Positions 23,930-31,896 of a stretch of 39,561 nt of DNA are shown here, piece by piece. Under the pieces are notes generated by a model. It was given only the letters and a program-made list of their open reading frames with translations. It was not told where the DNA came from and made no database searches. A program made the position numbers and the translations under genes. The DNA is from Streptomyces sp. CHD11 (GTDB lineage Bacteria > Actinomycetota > Actinomycetes > Streptomycetales > Streptomycetaceae), in NCBI RefSeq assembly GCF_018638295.1, contig NZ_JABTTS010000032.1:73357-112917 (forward strand), read 5' to 3'. Position 1 is the stretch's first letter; every line of letters starts with the position of its first letter.

Positions 23930-24027
23930 CCGCTCACCCTGTCGGGCGAGCGGACCCCGGAGCCTGGCGGAACTGTCCTGCGAGGGATGCCCCGCAGGAA
24001 CGTCTGGGGAATTCCCTTGCGGGAATT
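23930..24027 (-). other. Three hairpins between rpsQ and rplN
   Basis: In the minus-strand transcript three stems follow the rpsQ stop: AATTCCC/GGGAATT (24010-24016 with 24021-24027, two bases after the stop), TCCTGC/GCAGGA (23976-23981 with 23994-23999) and CCGCTC/GAGCGG (23930-23935 with 23948-23953). The last is extended by further G-C pairs outside. This marks the boundary between the S10-like and spc-like halves of the cluster. Confidence 0.5.
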
Positions 24028-24029
24028 AC

Positions 24030-24317
24030 CTACTTGGCCTTCTCGAGGATCTCGACGATGCGCCAGTGCTTCGTCGCCGACAGCGGCCGGGTCTCCATCA
24101 GGAGGACGCGGTCGCCGATACCGGCGGCGTTCTGCTCGTCGTGGGCCTTGAGCTTGCTCGTGCTGCGGATGACCTTGCCGTACAGCGCGTGCTTCTTGCG
24201 GTCCTCGACGGCGACGACGACGGTCTTGTCCATCTTGTCGGCGACGACGATGCCCTCGCGGGTCTTACGGTCGCCACGAACCTCGGGGTTGGTCTCAGTC
24301 ACGTTGTTCTCGCTCAT
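24030..24317 (-). CDS. rpsQ: 30S ribosomal protein S17
   Basis: S17 binds 16S rRNA early in assembly. The 95-residue protein has an acidic start (MSENNVTETNPEVRGDRK) and then the OB-fold core with REGIVVADKMDKTVVVAVED and GDRVLLMETRPLSATKHWRI. The ATG shares one base with the rpmC stop. It is the last gene of the classical S10 operon order, and strong hairpins begin two bases after its stop. Confidence 0.98.
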   Translation of the reverse strand: MSENNVTETNPEVRGDRKTREGIVVADKMDKTVVVAVEDRKKHALYGKVIRSTSKLKAHDEQNAAGIGDRVLLMETRPLSATKHWRIVEILEKAK

Positions 24318-24541
24318 CAGGCGTTCTCCACCGTTTCGATGCCCAGCTCACGCTCGCGCATCAGGGTGTAGATCCGCGCGATGTCCTTGCGGACCGCCTT
24401 CAGACGGCCATGGTTCTCAAGCTGTCCGGTCGCCGCCTGGAAGCGGAGGTTGAACAGCTCTTCCTTGGCTTCGCGGAGCTTCGCCAGAAGCTCCTCGTCA
24501 CCCAGCTCGCGCAGCTCGGACGCCTTGGTACCGGCCGACAT
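24317..24541 (-). CDS. rpmC: 50S ribosomal protein L29
   Basis: This 74-residue two-helix protein starts MSAGTKASELRELGDEELLAK and contains the signature FNLRFQAATGQLENHGRLKAV (in part) and RIYTLMRERE. It lies at the peptide exit tunnel next to L23. The ATG at 24541 shares one base with the rplP stop. An in-frame GTG at 24544 would add one methionine. Confidence 0.97.
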   Translation of the reverse strand: MSAGTKASELRELGDEELLAKLREAKEELFNLRFQAATGQLENHGRLKAVRKDIARIYTLMRERELGIETVENA

Positions 24542-24960
24542 CACGCTTCACCTGCCTCGCGCTTGACGATCCGGCACTTCATCGGCAGCTTGTGCGCTGC
24601 ACGAGTGAGGGCCTCACGGGCGATCTTCTCGTTGGGGTAGGACAGCTCGAACATGACCCGTCCCGGGTGCACGTTCGCGATCCACCACTCCGGCGAACCC
24701 TTACCGGAACCCATGCGGGTCTCGGCCGGCTTCTTCGTGAGCGGGCGGTCCGGGTAGATGTTGATCCAGACCTTGCCGCCACGCTTGATGTGGCGGGTCA
24801 TCGCGATACGGGCCGCCTCGATCTGGCGGTTGGTCACGTACGCCGGCGTGAGGGCCTGAATGCCGTACTCGCCGAACGCGACCGTCGTACCGCCCTTGGC
24901 CTGACCACGGCGCTTCGGGTGGTGCTGCTTGCGGTGCTTGACCCTACGGGGGATCAGCAT
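24541..24960 (-). CDS. rplP: 50S ribosomal protein L16
   Basis: L16 helps position A-site tRNA and sits near 5S rRNA. The 139-residue protein starts MLIPRRVKHRKQHHPKRRGQA. It contains FGEYGIQALTPAYVTNRQIEA and the signature RMGSGKGSPEWWIANVHPGRV. It begins five bases after the rpsC stop and is coupled to rpmC by a one-base overlap. Confidence 0.98.
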   Translation of the reverse strand: MLIPRRVKHRKQHHPKRRGQAKGGTTVAFGEYGIQALTPAYVTNRQIEAARIAMTRHIKRGGKVWINIYPDRPLTKKPAETRMGSGKGSPEWWIANVHPGRVMFELSYPNEKIAREALTRAAHKLPMKCRIVKREAGEA

Positions 24961-24965
24961 GTCGG

Positions 24966-25793
24966 TCAGGCCTCCGTTCCGGTGCTCTCAGCCGGAGCGG
25001 CAGCCGGAGCCTCGGCCTTGGGGGCCTCGGCAGCGGGAGCCTGCTGCGGCTTGCGGCCGCGACCGCCACGCTCGCCACCGCGGCCACCACGGGCCGGGCG
25101 GTCGGCACCGCCACGGGCCGGGCGGTTGCCGGCACGGGCGGCGGCGTTCTCGGCGCGGACCTCGGCGATGTTCTTGACGTCGCCCTTGTAGATCCAGACC
25201 TTCACGCCGATGCGGCCGAAGGTCGTCTTGGCCTCGAAGAAGCCGTAGTCCACGTTCGCGCGGAGCGTGTGCAGGGGCACACGGCCCTCGCGGTAGAACT
25301 CCGAGCGGGACATCTCGGCGCCGCCGAGACGGCCACCACACTGGATCTTGATGCCCTTGGCGCCGGCCTTCATCGTGCCCTGCATGCTCTTGCGCATGGC
25401 ACGACGGAAGGAGACGCGGGAGGACAGCTGCTCGGCGACGGCCTGGGCCACCAGCTGAGCGTCCGTCTCCGGGCTCTTGACCTCGAGGATGTTGAGCTGG
25501 ACCTGCTTGCCCGTGAGCTTCTCGAGGTCACCGCGGATGCGGTCGGCCTCGGCGCCGCGGCGGCCGATCACGATGCCCGGACGCGCGGTGTGGATGTCCA
25601 CCCGCACACGGTCCCGGGTGCGCTCGATCTCGACCTTGGAGATGCCGGCGCGCTCCATGCCGGACGTCATCATCCGGCGGATGGCGACGTCTTCCTTGAC
25701 GTAGTCCTTGTACAGCTTGTCGGCGTACCAGCGCGACTTGAAGTCGGTGGTGATGCCGAGCCGGAACCCATGCGGGTTAACCTTCTGGCCCAT
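24966..25793 (-). CDS. rpsC: 30S ribosomal protein S3
   Basis: S3 lines the mRNA entry channel. The 275-residue protein begins MGQKVNPHGFRLGITTDFKSR and has the KH domain with VIGRRGAEADRIRGDLEKLTG. The C-terminal domain includes GAKGIKIQCGGRLGGAEMSR. A repetitive tail of about 60 residues, rich in RGG-type motifs and then Ala/Glu (PARGGRGGERGGRGRKP), is a Streptomyces-type extension. The ATG shares one base with the rplV stop (TAATG). Confidence 0.98.
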   Translation of the reverse strand: MGQKVNPHGFRLGITTDFKSRWYADKLYKDYVKEDVAIRRMMTSGMERAGISKVEIERTRDRVRVDIHTARPGIVIGRRGAEADRIRGDLEKLTGKQVQLNILEVKSPETDAQLVAQAVAEQLSSRVSFRRAMRKSMQGTMKAGAKGIKIQCGGRLGGAEMSRSEFYREGRVPLHTLRANVDYGFFEAKTTFGRIGVKVWIYKGDVKNIAEVRAENAAARAGNRPARGGADRPARGGRGGERGGRGRKPQQAPAAEAPKAEAPAAAPAESTGTEA

Positions 25794-26140
25794 TACCGGG
25801 TTCCTTCCTTGCTGCTGACGACCACGGTGATGTGGCTGGTCCGCTTGCGGATCCGGTAGGCGCGGCCCTGGGCACGCGGACGGAACCGCTTCAGGGTCGG
25901 GCCCTCGTCGACGTAGGCCTCGGAAATGAAGAGGCTGTCGGCGTCGGTGTGGTCGTAGTTGTGCGCGGCATTGGCGATGGCGCTGTCCAGCACCTTGCCC
26001 ACCGTCACGCTCGCGGCCTGCGGGGCGAAACGCAGGACCGCCTGAGCCTCCGTGGCATCCATGCCACGGATGAGGTCCACCACGCGGCGGGCCTTCATGG
26101 GCGTGACGCGGATGTACCGCGCCTGGGCCCTGGCTTCCAT
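25793..26140 (-). CDS. rplV: 50S ribosomal protein L22
   Basis: L22 lines the peptide tunnel with a long hairpin. The 115-residue form starts MEARAQARYIRVTPMKARRVV and contains AVLRFAPQAASVTVGKVLDSA and GPTLKRFRPRAQGRAYRIRKR. I chose the ATG at 26140 because AAGGGA lies five bases upstream. An in-frame ATG at 26164 would add eight residues (MTDTEGTT) and is possible. It is coupled to rpsC. Confidence 0.95.
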   Translation of the reverse strand: MEARAQARYIRVTPMKARRVVDLIRGMDATEAQAVLRFAPQAASVTVGKVLDSAIANAAHNYDHTDADSLFISEAYVDEGPTLKRFRPRAQGRAYRIRKRTSHITVVVSSKEGTR

Positions 26141-26184
26141 GGTTGTCCCTTCAGTGTCTGTCATGGTCGATTGCACCCCGCCGA

Positions 26185-26466
26185 CTAGCGGCGCTTCGAC
26201 TTCCGGTCGTCCTTGACGTGGCCCCGGAAGGTGCGGGTCGGCGAGAACTCGCCGAGCTTGTGGCCGACCATCGACTCGGTGACAAACACCGGGATGTGGG
26301 TCTTGCCGTTGTGCACCGCGATCGTGTGGCCCAGCATCGCCGGGACGATCATCGAGCGACGGGACCAGGTCTTGATGACGTTCTTGGTACCGGCTTCGTT
26401 CTGGACGTCCACCTTCTTGATCAGGTGGTCGTCGACGAAGGGTCCCTTCTTCAAGCTACGAGGCAT
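26185..26466 (-). CDS. rpsS: 30S ribosomal protein S19
   Basis: S19 pairs with S13 in the 30S head near A-site tRNA. The 93-residue protein starts MPRSLKKGPFVDDHLIKKVDV and contains TWSRRSMIVPAMLGHTIAVHN. It ends FRGHVKDDRKSKRR. The ATG is 12 bases after the rplB stop. Confidence 0.98.
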   Translation of the reverse strand: MPRSLKKGPFVDDHLIKKVDVQNEAGTKNVIKTWSRRSMIVPAMLGHTIAVHNGKTHIPVFVTESMVGHKLGEFSPTRTFRGHVKDDRKSKRR

Positions 26467-26478
26467 CTCAACCCGTCC

Positions 26479-27315
26479 TTAGCGCTTCTTGTTCGTCTTG
26501 CGGCGGCGGACGATGTACTTGTTCGACGCCTTCTTGGGCGAACGAGTACGGCCTTCCTTCTTGCCCCAGGGGGACACGGGGTGACGGCCACCGGAGGTCC
26601 GGCCCTCACCACCACCGTGCGGGTGGTCGACCGGGTTCATCACGACACCACGGACGGTCGGGCGGACGCCCAGCCACCGCTTACGGCCGGCCTTGCCCCA
26701 GTTGATGTTGCTCTGCTCGGCGTTGCCGACCTCGCCGACCGTGGCGCGGCAGCGCTGGTCGACCAGGCGGATCTCTCCGGACGGCATGCGGAGGTGGGCC
26801 ATCGAGCCCTCCTTCGCGAGCAGCTGCACGGAGGCACCGGCGGAGCGGGCGAACTTGGCGCCGCCACCGGGACGGAGCTCGATCGCGTGGATCGTGGTAC
26901 CGACCGGGATGTTGCGGAGGGCCAGGTTGTTGCCCGGCTTGATGTCGGCCCCGGGACCGTTCTCCACGCGGTCGCCCTGCTGCAGGTTGCGCGGGGCGAG
27001 GATGTAGCGCTTCTCGCCGTCGGCGTAGTGCAGCAGCGCGATGCGCGCGGTGCGGTTGGGGTCGTACTCGATGTGCGCGACCTTCGCCGGCACGCCGTCC
27101 TTGTCGTGACGACGGAAGTCGATCACGCGGAAGGCGCGCTTGTGGCCACCACCCTGGTGGCGGACGGTCACACGACCGGAATTGTTACGGCCGCCCTTGC
27201 TGTGCAGGGGACGGACCAGCGACTTCTCCGGCGTGGACCGCGTGACCTCGACGAAGTCGGCGACGCTGGAGCCACGACGGCCCGGCGTCGTCGGCTTGTA
27301 CTTGCGGATACCCAT
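26479..27315 (-). CDS. rplB: 50S ribosomal protein L2
   Basis: L2 is required for subunit joining and lies by the peptidyl-transferase centre. The 278-residue protein starts MGIRKYKPTTPGRRGSSVADF. It contains VRHQGGGHKRAFRVIDFRR and the signature GVVMNPVDHPHGGGEGRTSGG with the functional histidine. The lysine-rich end reads RRKTNKKR. It follows rplW by 38 bases. Confidence 0.99.
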   Translation of the reverse strand: MGIRKYKPTTPGRRGSSVADFVEVTRSTPEKSLVRPLHSKGGRNNSGRVTVRHQGGGHKRAFRVIDFRRHDKDGVPAKVAHIEYDPNRTARIALLHYADGEKRYILAPRNLQQGDRVENGPGADIKPGNNLALRNIPVGTTIHAIELRPGGGAKFARSAGASVQLLAKEGSMAHLRMPSGEIRLVDQRCRATVGEVGNAEQSNINWGKAGRKRWLGVRPTVRGVVMNPVDHPHGGGEGRTSGGRHPVSPWGKKEGRTRSPKKASNKYIVRRRKTNKKR

Positions 27316-27353
27316 TTCTCAGTCCTCGTCCGATATCGAACGATCCTGACCGC

Positions 27354-27773
27354 TTAAGCGGTCGGACCGCCGAAGATGTCGATACGGTCGCCCTCGGCGA
27401 GGGTCACGATCGCGCGCTTGGTCGCCGCACGCTGGCCGAAGCCGGTGCGGGTCCGCTTGCGCTTGCCGATGCGGTTGATCGTGTTGACCCCGGTGACCTT
27501 GACCTCGAAGACCGCCTGGACGGCCTGCTTGATCTGGGTCTTGTTCGCGTGGGGGTCGACGAGGAACGTGTACTTGTTCTCGTCGATCAGCGCGTAGCTC
27601 TTCTCCGACACGACCGGCTTGAGCAGCACGTCACGGGGGTCCGTGTACGACTTGCTCACCGGAGTGACGACGGTGTTCTTGCCTTCGGCCTCGTGGCGGC
27701 GCGCCTTGGCGACGCGACGGGCCTTGGCCGCCTTGGCGGCCTTCGAGGCGATCGAGGGGTGACGAGCAGCCAT
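27354..27773 (-). CDS. rplW: 50S ribosomal protein L23
   Basis: L23 is the docking point for trigger factor and SRP at the tunnel exit. The 139-residue protein has an N-terminal extension of about 35 residues (MAARHPSIASKAAKAAKARR) seen in Streptomyces. The core has RDVLLKPVVSEKSYALIDENK and NKTQIKQAVQAVFEVKVTGVN, and the end reads GDRIDIFGGPTA. The ATG shares one base with the rplD stop. Other annotations may start the core at a later methionine-free site, but the extension is in frame and coupled. Confidence 0.97.
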   Translation of the reverse strand: MAARHPSIASKAAKAAKARRVAKARRHEAEGKNTVVTPVSKSYTDPRDVLLKPVVSEKSYALIDENKYTFLVDPHANKTQIKQAVQAVFEVKVTGVNTINRIGKRKRTRTGFGQRAATKRAIVTLAEGDRIDIFGGPTA

Positions 27774-28432
27774 CAGACCTCGCTCCCTTCGTTGTCGTTG
27801 GCCTTGTTCGGGCCGGCGACGAAGGACTCGAAAGCGGCCTGGGTGAAGACCACATCGTCCGAGACGAGAACGTCGTACGTGTTCAGCTGGCCCGGCTCCA
27901 GAATGTGGATCTGGGGCAGGTTGCGGGCGGACAGCCACGCGGCCTCGTCGGCGCGGTCGACGACCAGGAGCAGGTTCTTGCGCTCCGAGATCTTGCCGAA
28001 CAGCGTCCGGGCGGCCTTCGTGGAGGGCGCCTCACCCTCGATCACGCCGGTGACGACGTGGATGCGGTTGTGGCGGGCCCGGTCGGTGAGGGCGTGGCGC
28101 AGGGCCGCGGCCTTCATCTTCTTCGGGGTCCGCTGCGAGTAGTCACGCGGCTGCGGGCCGTGGACGACGCCACCGCCGGCGAACTGCGGGGCGCGGGTCG
28201 AGCCCTGACGGGCGCGGCCGGTGCCCTTCTGGCGGTACGGCTTGCGGCCGCCACCACGGACTTCTCCGCGACGCTTGGTCTTGTGCGTGCCCTGGCGGGC
28301 AGCGGCGTTCTGCGCGACGACGACCTGGTGGATCAGCGGAATGCTGATCTTCTCCACGCCGAAGATCTCCGCGGGGAGCTCGACGCTTCCGGTCTTCTCG
28401 CCGGCAGGCGAAAGGATGTCAACAGTGCTCAT
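27773..28432 (-). CDS. rplD: 50S ribosomal protein L4
   Basis: L4 lines the peptide tunnel and, in E. coli, represses the S10 operon. The 219-residue protein starts MSTVDILSPAGEKTGSVELPA and contains the loop QGTHKTKRRGEVRGGGRKPYR in part, then KGTGRARQGSTRAPQF. The conserved VHGPQPRDYSQRTPKKMK follows. It begins seven bases after the rplC stop and overlaps rplW by one base. Confidence 0.98.
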   Translation of the reverse strand: MSTVDILSPAGEKTGSVELPAEIFGVEKISIPLIHQVVVAQNAAARQGTHKTKRRGEVRGGGRKPYRQKGTGRARQGSTRAPQFAGGGVVHGPQPRDYSQRTPKKMKAAALRHALTDRARHNRIHVVTGVIEGEAPSTKAARTLFGKISERKNLLLVVDRADEAAWLSARNLPQIHILEPGQLNTYDVLVSDDVVFTQAAFESFVAGPNKANDNEGSEV

Positions 28433-28439
28433 CGTTACC

Positions 28440-29084
28440 TCAGGCCCCCTTGGCCGCGGTGCGGACCAGGACGAGGCCGCCGTTCGGACCGGGAACCGCG
28501 CCCTTGATGAGCAGCAGACCCTTCTCCGCGTCAATGGCGTGGACGGTCAGGTTCTGGGTGGTGACCCGCTCGTTGCCCATGCGACCCGCCATGCGGAGGC
28601 CCTTGAACACGCGGCCCGGGGTGGCACAGCCACCGATGGAGCCCGGCGAGCGGTGCTTGCGCTGGGTGCCGTGACCGGCGCCGAGGCCCTTGAAGTTGTG
28701 ACGCTTCATGACACCGGCGAAGCCCTTGCCCTTGCTCTTGCCGGTGACGTCGACCTTCACGCCGGACTCGAAGACCTCGGCGGTGACTTCCTGGCCCAGC
28801 GTGTACTCGGAGGCGTCCGCGGTGCGGATCTCGACGAGGTGACGGCGGGGGGTGACGTCGGCCTTGGCGAAGTGGCCCTTGAGGGGCTTGTTCACCTTGC
28901 GCGGGTCGATCTCGCCGAAGGCGATCTGGACCGACTCGTAGCCGTCGGCGTCGTTCGTACGGACCTGGGTGACGACGTTCGGGCCGGCCTTGACGACGGT
29001 GACCGGAACAACACGGTTGTTCTCGTCCCACACCTGCGTCATGCCGAGCTTCTCGCCCAGGATGCCCTTGATCTGCTTGGTCAT
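28440..29084 (-). CDS. rplC: 50S ribosomal protein L3
   Basis: L3 is an early 50S assembly protein near the peptidyl-transferase centre. The 214-residue protein starts MTKQIKGILGEKLGMTQVWDE and contains KGKGFAGVMKRHNFKGLGAGH. The region around RKHRSPGSIGGCATPGRVFKG and GLRMAGRMGNERVT is also present. The ATG at 29084 gives the family start, 16 bases after the rpsJ stop. Confidence 0.98.
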   Translation of the reverse strand: MTKQIKGILGEKLGMTQVWDENNRVVPVTVVKAGPNVVTQVRTNDADGYESVQIAFGEIDPRKVNKPLKGHFAKADVTPRRHLVEIRTADASEYTLGQEVTAEVFESGVKVDVTGKSKGKGFAGVMKRHNFKGLGAGHGTQRKHRSPGSIGGCATPGRVFKGLRMAGRMGNERVTTQNLTVHAIDAEKGLLLIKGAVPGPNGGLVLVRTAAKGA

Positions 29085-29100
29085 CTTCAGATCACCGCCC

Positions 29101-29409
29101 TCAGAGCTTGATCTCGATGTCGACACCGGCCGGGAGGTCGAGTCGCATCAGAGAGTCAACGGTCTTGGGGGTCGGGTCGAGGATGTCGATCAGGCGCTTG
29201 TGCGTGCGCATCTCGAAGTGCTCGCGCGAGTCCTTGTACTTGTGCGGCGACTTGATGACGCAGTACACGTTCTTCTCAGTGGGCAGCGGCACCGGGCCCG
29301 CGACCGACGCACCAGTGCGCGTCACCGTCTCGACGATCTTCTTCGCCGAAGAGTCGATGACCTCGTGGTCGTAGGCCTTGAGCCGGATGCGGATCTTCTG
29401 TCCCGCCAT
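29101..29409 (-). CDS. rpsJ: 30S ribosomal protein S10 (NusE)
   Basis: S10 is in the 30S head and also acts as NusE in transcription antitermination. The 102-residue protein starts MAGQKIRIRLKAYDHEVIDSS. It contains GPVPLPTEKNVYCVIKSPHKY and ends LPAGVDIEIKL. GGAG lies five bases before the ATG. It is the first gene of the ribosomal super-cluster, so the main promoter should lie in the 469-base gap upstream. Confidence 0.98.
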   Translation of the reverse strand: MAGQKIRIRLKAYDHEVIDSSAKKIVETVTRTGASVAGPVPLPTEKNVYCVIKSPHKYKDSREHFEMRTHKRLIDILDPTPKTVDSLMRLDLPAGVDIEIKL

Positions 29410-29878
29410 GGCTACTCCGTAGTCCTGTTTCTCTCAACGCTCTGGAACCCGGTGTTCCACACTCTCGCCGTCCGACCCACGCGGTCGGGCGTGTCGCTCT
29501 CTCGCTGACATGGATGTCCCACGTTCGAACATCCCTGCGGGGATTGACACGGCCTTACCAGAACCGTGGACCGGGGGCGAAAGGCCCACCGGGTGCCTGG
29601 CCGGCATCGCACACACGCTTTCCGGAAGATTCCCGTACGTCCGCCCCTGCGCCTTCCGGCGCAACGCATGGGGCGACGAGTACTGTGGGACTTGCTTCCA
29701 GCCCTCCCGGCGGGAGGCGCGCAGCATCAACGCTCGACCGAGCAACTCCGACAGTTTGCCACACGGGGACCGGGGCTGGCCAATCGGACGGAAGAGATTA
29801 CCCCGGGAGTGACGGCGATCAAACGCGGGAGCCTCCGGACCGGCGCCGGAGCCCGGAGCGGGTCGCCGCTCCACGATC
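29410..29878. other. Divergent regulatory gap before rpsJ
   Basis: This 469-base gap lies between the divergent rpsJ and NlpC/P60 genes and must hold the S10-operon promoter. I could not assign one with confidence. A short inverted repeat GGATGT/ACATCC lies near 29513-29535, and a TTGACA at 29544-29549 (plus strand) has no matching -10. No convincing gene is present on either strand. Confidence 0.4.
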
Positions 29879-31642
29879 ATGAACACCATGTCGAACACCT
29901 CACGGCGCAGCGTCCTCGCCGTCCTCGCCGCCTCCACCGCTTCCCTCCCCCTGGTCAGCACGACCGCCTCCCCCGCACAGGCGACCGGTACGGCCGCACC
30001 GGCCACGCCACTCGCGGCTCCGACGACACTCGGCTCCACCCCCTCGTCCGTGACGACGGCACCGCTGGGTGCCGCTCACTTCCTCCGCGAGACACTGCGG
30101 TCGCCCCTCACCACCAGGATCCTGCCGGGCACCCCGTCCCGTACCGAGGTCACCTCGGACGGCAGACGCGTCGCCCTGCTCACCCACGGCGCCCGCACCG
30201 TGCTGCTGCCCGGACCGGAGCGGACGTTCACGGAGAACAAGCACCCCTTCGTGGACGACTTCGGGCGGACCCTGCCCGACCCGTCCCTGCCCGCGGACAG
30301 GCGCTCCTACTGGGGCAGCTCCCCCGGCGGCGGCGTCTGGTCCACTCTCGGCCCCGCCGACACCGACTACTCGGTACTGCCGGGCACCGGCGTCATCGAA
30401 CTGACCACCGACTACGCCAGCCGGCACGCCAGCATCCGCGACAACGCGCTCACCGACGTCGACGTCCGCTCCGTCGCCCGCTTCGACAAGGTGCCCACCG
30501 GGGAAGCCTGCTCCTACGCCCTGTCCTTCGGCTACCAGAACACCCACAACAACTACCGGGCCCGGCTCTCCTTCGTCACCTCCGGCGCGGTGCAACTGCG
30601 GGTGGAGAAGGAGGTCGACGACACGGTCACCCAGCTGGTCCCGGCCCTCACGGTCGCCACCGGTGTGCCCGCGGGCACGGACTGGACGATCCGGGTGCGC
30701 CGTGAGGGGACCCGGATCCGGGCCAAGGCCTGGGCGTCCACCGCACCGGAGCCCTCCGGGTGGGCGGTGGACGTCACCGACTCGACCTTCGGGGCGGGAC
30801 GCGTCGGCCTGCGCGCACTGGCCAACCGCGGCTGCACCAGCCTGCCGATGAAGCTGCTGGTGAGCCGCTTCCAACTGGACGCCGGCACGTGGGCAGAGCC
30901 GCCGACGGTCACCCACGGGGACTGGGTGCGGGTGCTGCCCGAGCCCTTCGACGGAACCTGGACGCCGGAGCTGGAGAGCACCGTACGCGCCTGGTCCGGC
31001 TCCACCGCGCCGGACGTCCTGGCCTACGCCGCCATGTTCCTCCCCGGTGCTCCCGCCGTGATCTCCGGCTCCGGACCGGCGGAGGGCAGACAGGTCCTGG
31101 GCGCGGCGGGGTACGGCTACCTGGACCCGCGGGGTCTGCGCCGCGAGGGTGCCGACTTCCACGAGTACATGGACACCGGCTGGACCTTTCCCGACGGCAC
31201 CCACACCGGCCGGTCGAGCAAGCAGGTGGGCAACCTCGACTGCTCGGGTTACACACGGATGGTGTACGGCTACCACATGGGGGTGCCGATGGCCGCGGGT
31301 GAGGACACCTCCGGCACCCGGATACCCCGGCGGTCCCGCGACATGGCCGACCACGCCCCGGGGGTGCGCATCGCCCGCACCGACGGGGTGATCCCTCCTT
31401 CCGCCGAGCAGCTCCAGCCCGGCGATCTCGTGCTGTTCAACGCGGACTCGGGCGATGACAACGTCATGGCCACGGCGGACCACGTCGGCATCCACCTCGG
31501 CACGGACACGGCCGGCGGGCGCCGCTTCCTGTCCAGCCGCAAGACCGTCAACGGCCCCACCATGTCCGATCTGGGAGGCGCCTCACTCCTGGACGGAACG
31601 GGCACCTACGCCCGGACCCTGCACACGGTGCACCGCATCTGA
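29879..31642 (+). CDS. Secreted LamG-like and NlpC/P60 peptidase domain protein
   Basis: This 587-residue protein starts with an SRRSVLAVLAAS signal (twin arginine then hydrophobic core, cleavage after SPAQA), so it may be a Tat substrate. Residues about 150-340 look like a concanavalin/LamG-type beta-sandwich (FGYQNTHNNYRARLSF, GRVGLRALANRG). The C-terminal NlpC/P60 domain has Cys455 in LDCSGYTRMVYG and His535 in ADHVGIHLG. NlpC/P60 enzymes cut peptide cross-links in peptidoglycan, and the sandwich could bind wall glycan. An in-frame ATG at 29888 is an alternative start. It is divergent from rpsJ and not part of the ribosomal operon. Confidence 0.8.
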   Translation: MNTMSNTSRRSVLAVLAASTASLPLVSTTASPAQATGTAAPATPLAAPTTLGSTPSSVTTAPLGAAHFLRETLRSPLTTRILPGTPSRTEVTSDGRRVALLTHGARTVLLPGPERTFTENKHPFVDDFGRTLPDPSLPADRRSYWGSSPGGGVWSTLGPADTDYSVLPGTGVIELTTDYASRHASIRDNALTDVDVRSVARFDKVPTGEACSYALSFGYQNTHNNYRARLSFVTSGAVQLRVEKEVDDTVTQLVPALTVATGVPAGTDWTIRVRREGTRIRAKAWASTAPEPSGWAVDVTDSTFGAGRVGLRALANRGCTSLPMKLLVSRFQLDAGTWAEPPTVTHGDWVRVLPEPFDGTWTPELESTVRAWSGSTAPDVLAYAAMFLPGAPAVISGSGPAEGRQVLGAAGYGYLDPRGLRREGADFHEYMDTGWTFPDGTHTGRSSKQVGNLDCSGYTRMVYGYHMGVPMAAGEDTSGTRIPRRSRDMADHAPGVRIARTDGVIPPSAEQLQPGDLVLFNADSGDDNVMATADHVGIHLGTDTAGGRRFLSSRKTVNGPTMSDLGGASLLDGTGTYARTLHTVHRI

Positions 31643-31672
31643 CACCCCCGCCGAAGGCGCCGGTGGGGGGTG
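31643..31672 (+). terminator. Hairpin between convergent NlpC/P60 and DUF397 genes
   Basis: CACCCCC (31643-31649) pairs with GGGGGTG (31666-31672), directly after the TGA of the NlpC/P60 gene. It could serve both convergent genes. No T-run follows. Confidence 0.4.
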
Positions 31673-31707
31673 GGTGGCGATGAGACTGCCGGTGCGGGCG
31701 TCGGGGA

Positions 31708-31896
31708 TCAGCCCCGCGACGCGTAGGCCACGAAGTCCGCCCACGCCTCCGGTGTGAGCGCGAGCCGCGGGCCGGATGTGTTCTTGGAGTCGCGGACGTG
31801 GACGGTGGTGGGGGTGGGGGCGACTTCGATGCAGTCGTTGCCGTTGCTGCTGCTGCTGTAGCTGCTCTTGAACCAGTGGAGTTCCGGCGTGCTCAT
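31708..31896 (-). CDS. DUF397-family small protein
   Basis: This 62-residue protein reads MSTPELHWFKSSYSSSSNGND at the start. It has the family pattern WxKSSYS, CIEVAP, VHVRDSK and LALTPEAWADFV. Members partner with XRE/DUF5753 regulators in the WhiJ-type systems of Streptomyces. Its ATG overlaps the stop of the upstream regulator (ATGA), so the two are translationally coupled. It may act as an anti-regulator or cofactor; its biochemical role is unknown. Confidence 0.88.
   Translation of the reverse strand: MSTPELHWFKSSYSSSSNGNDCIEVAPTPTTVHVRDSKNTSGPRLALTPEAWADFVAYASRG

Noticed and set aside
29544..29572. TTGACA as -35 of a plus-strand promoter
   Set aside because: The base positions 17-18 downstream (TGGACC) do not resemble a -10, and the nearest plus-strand gene starts 300 bases away.
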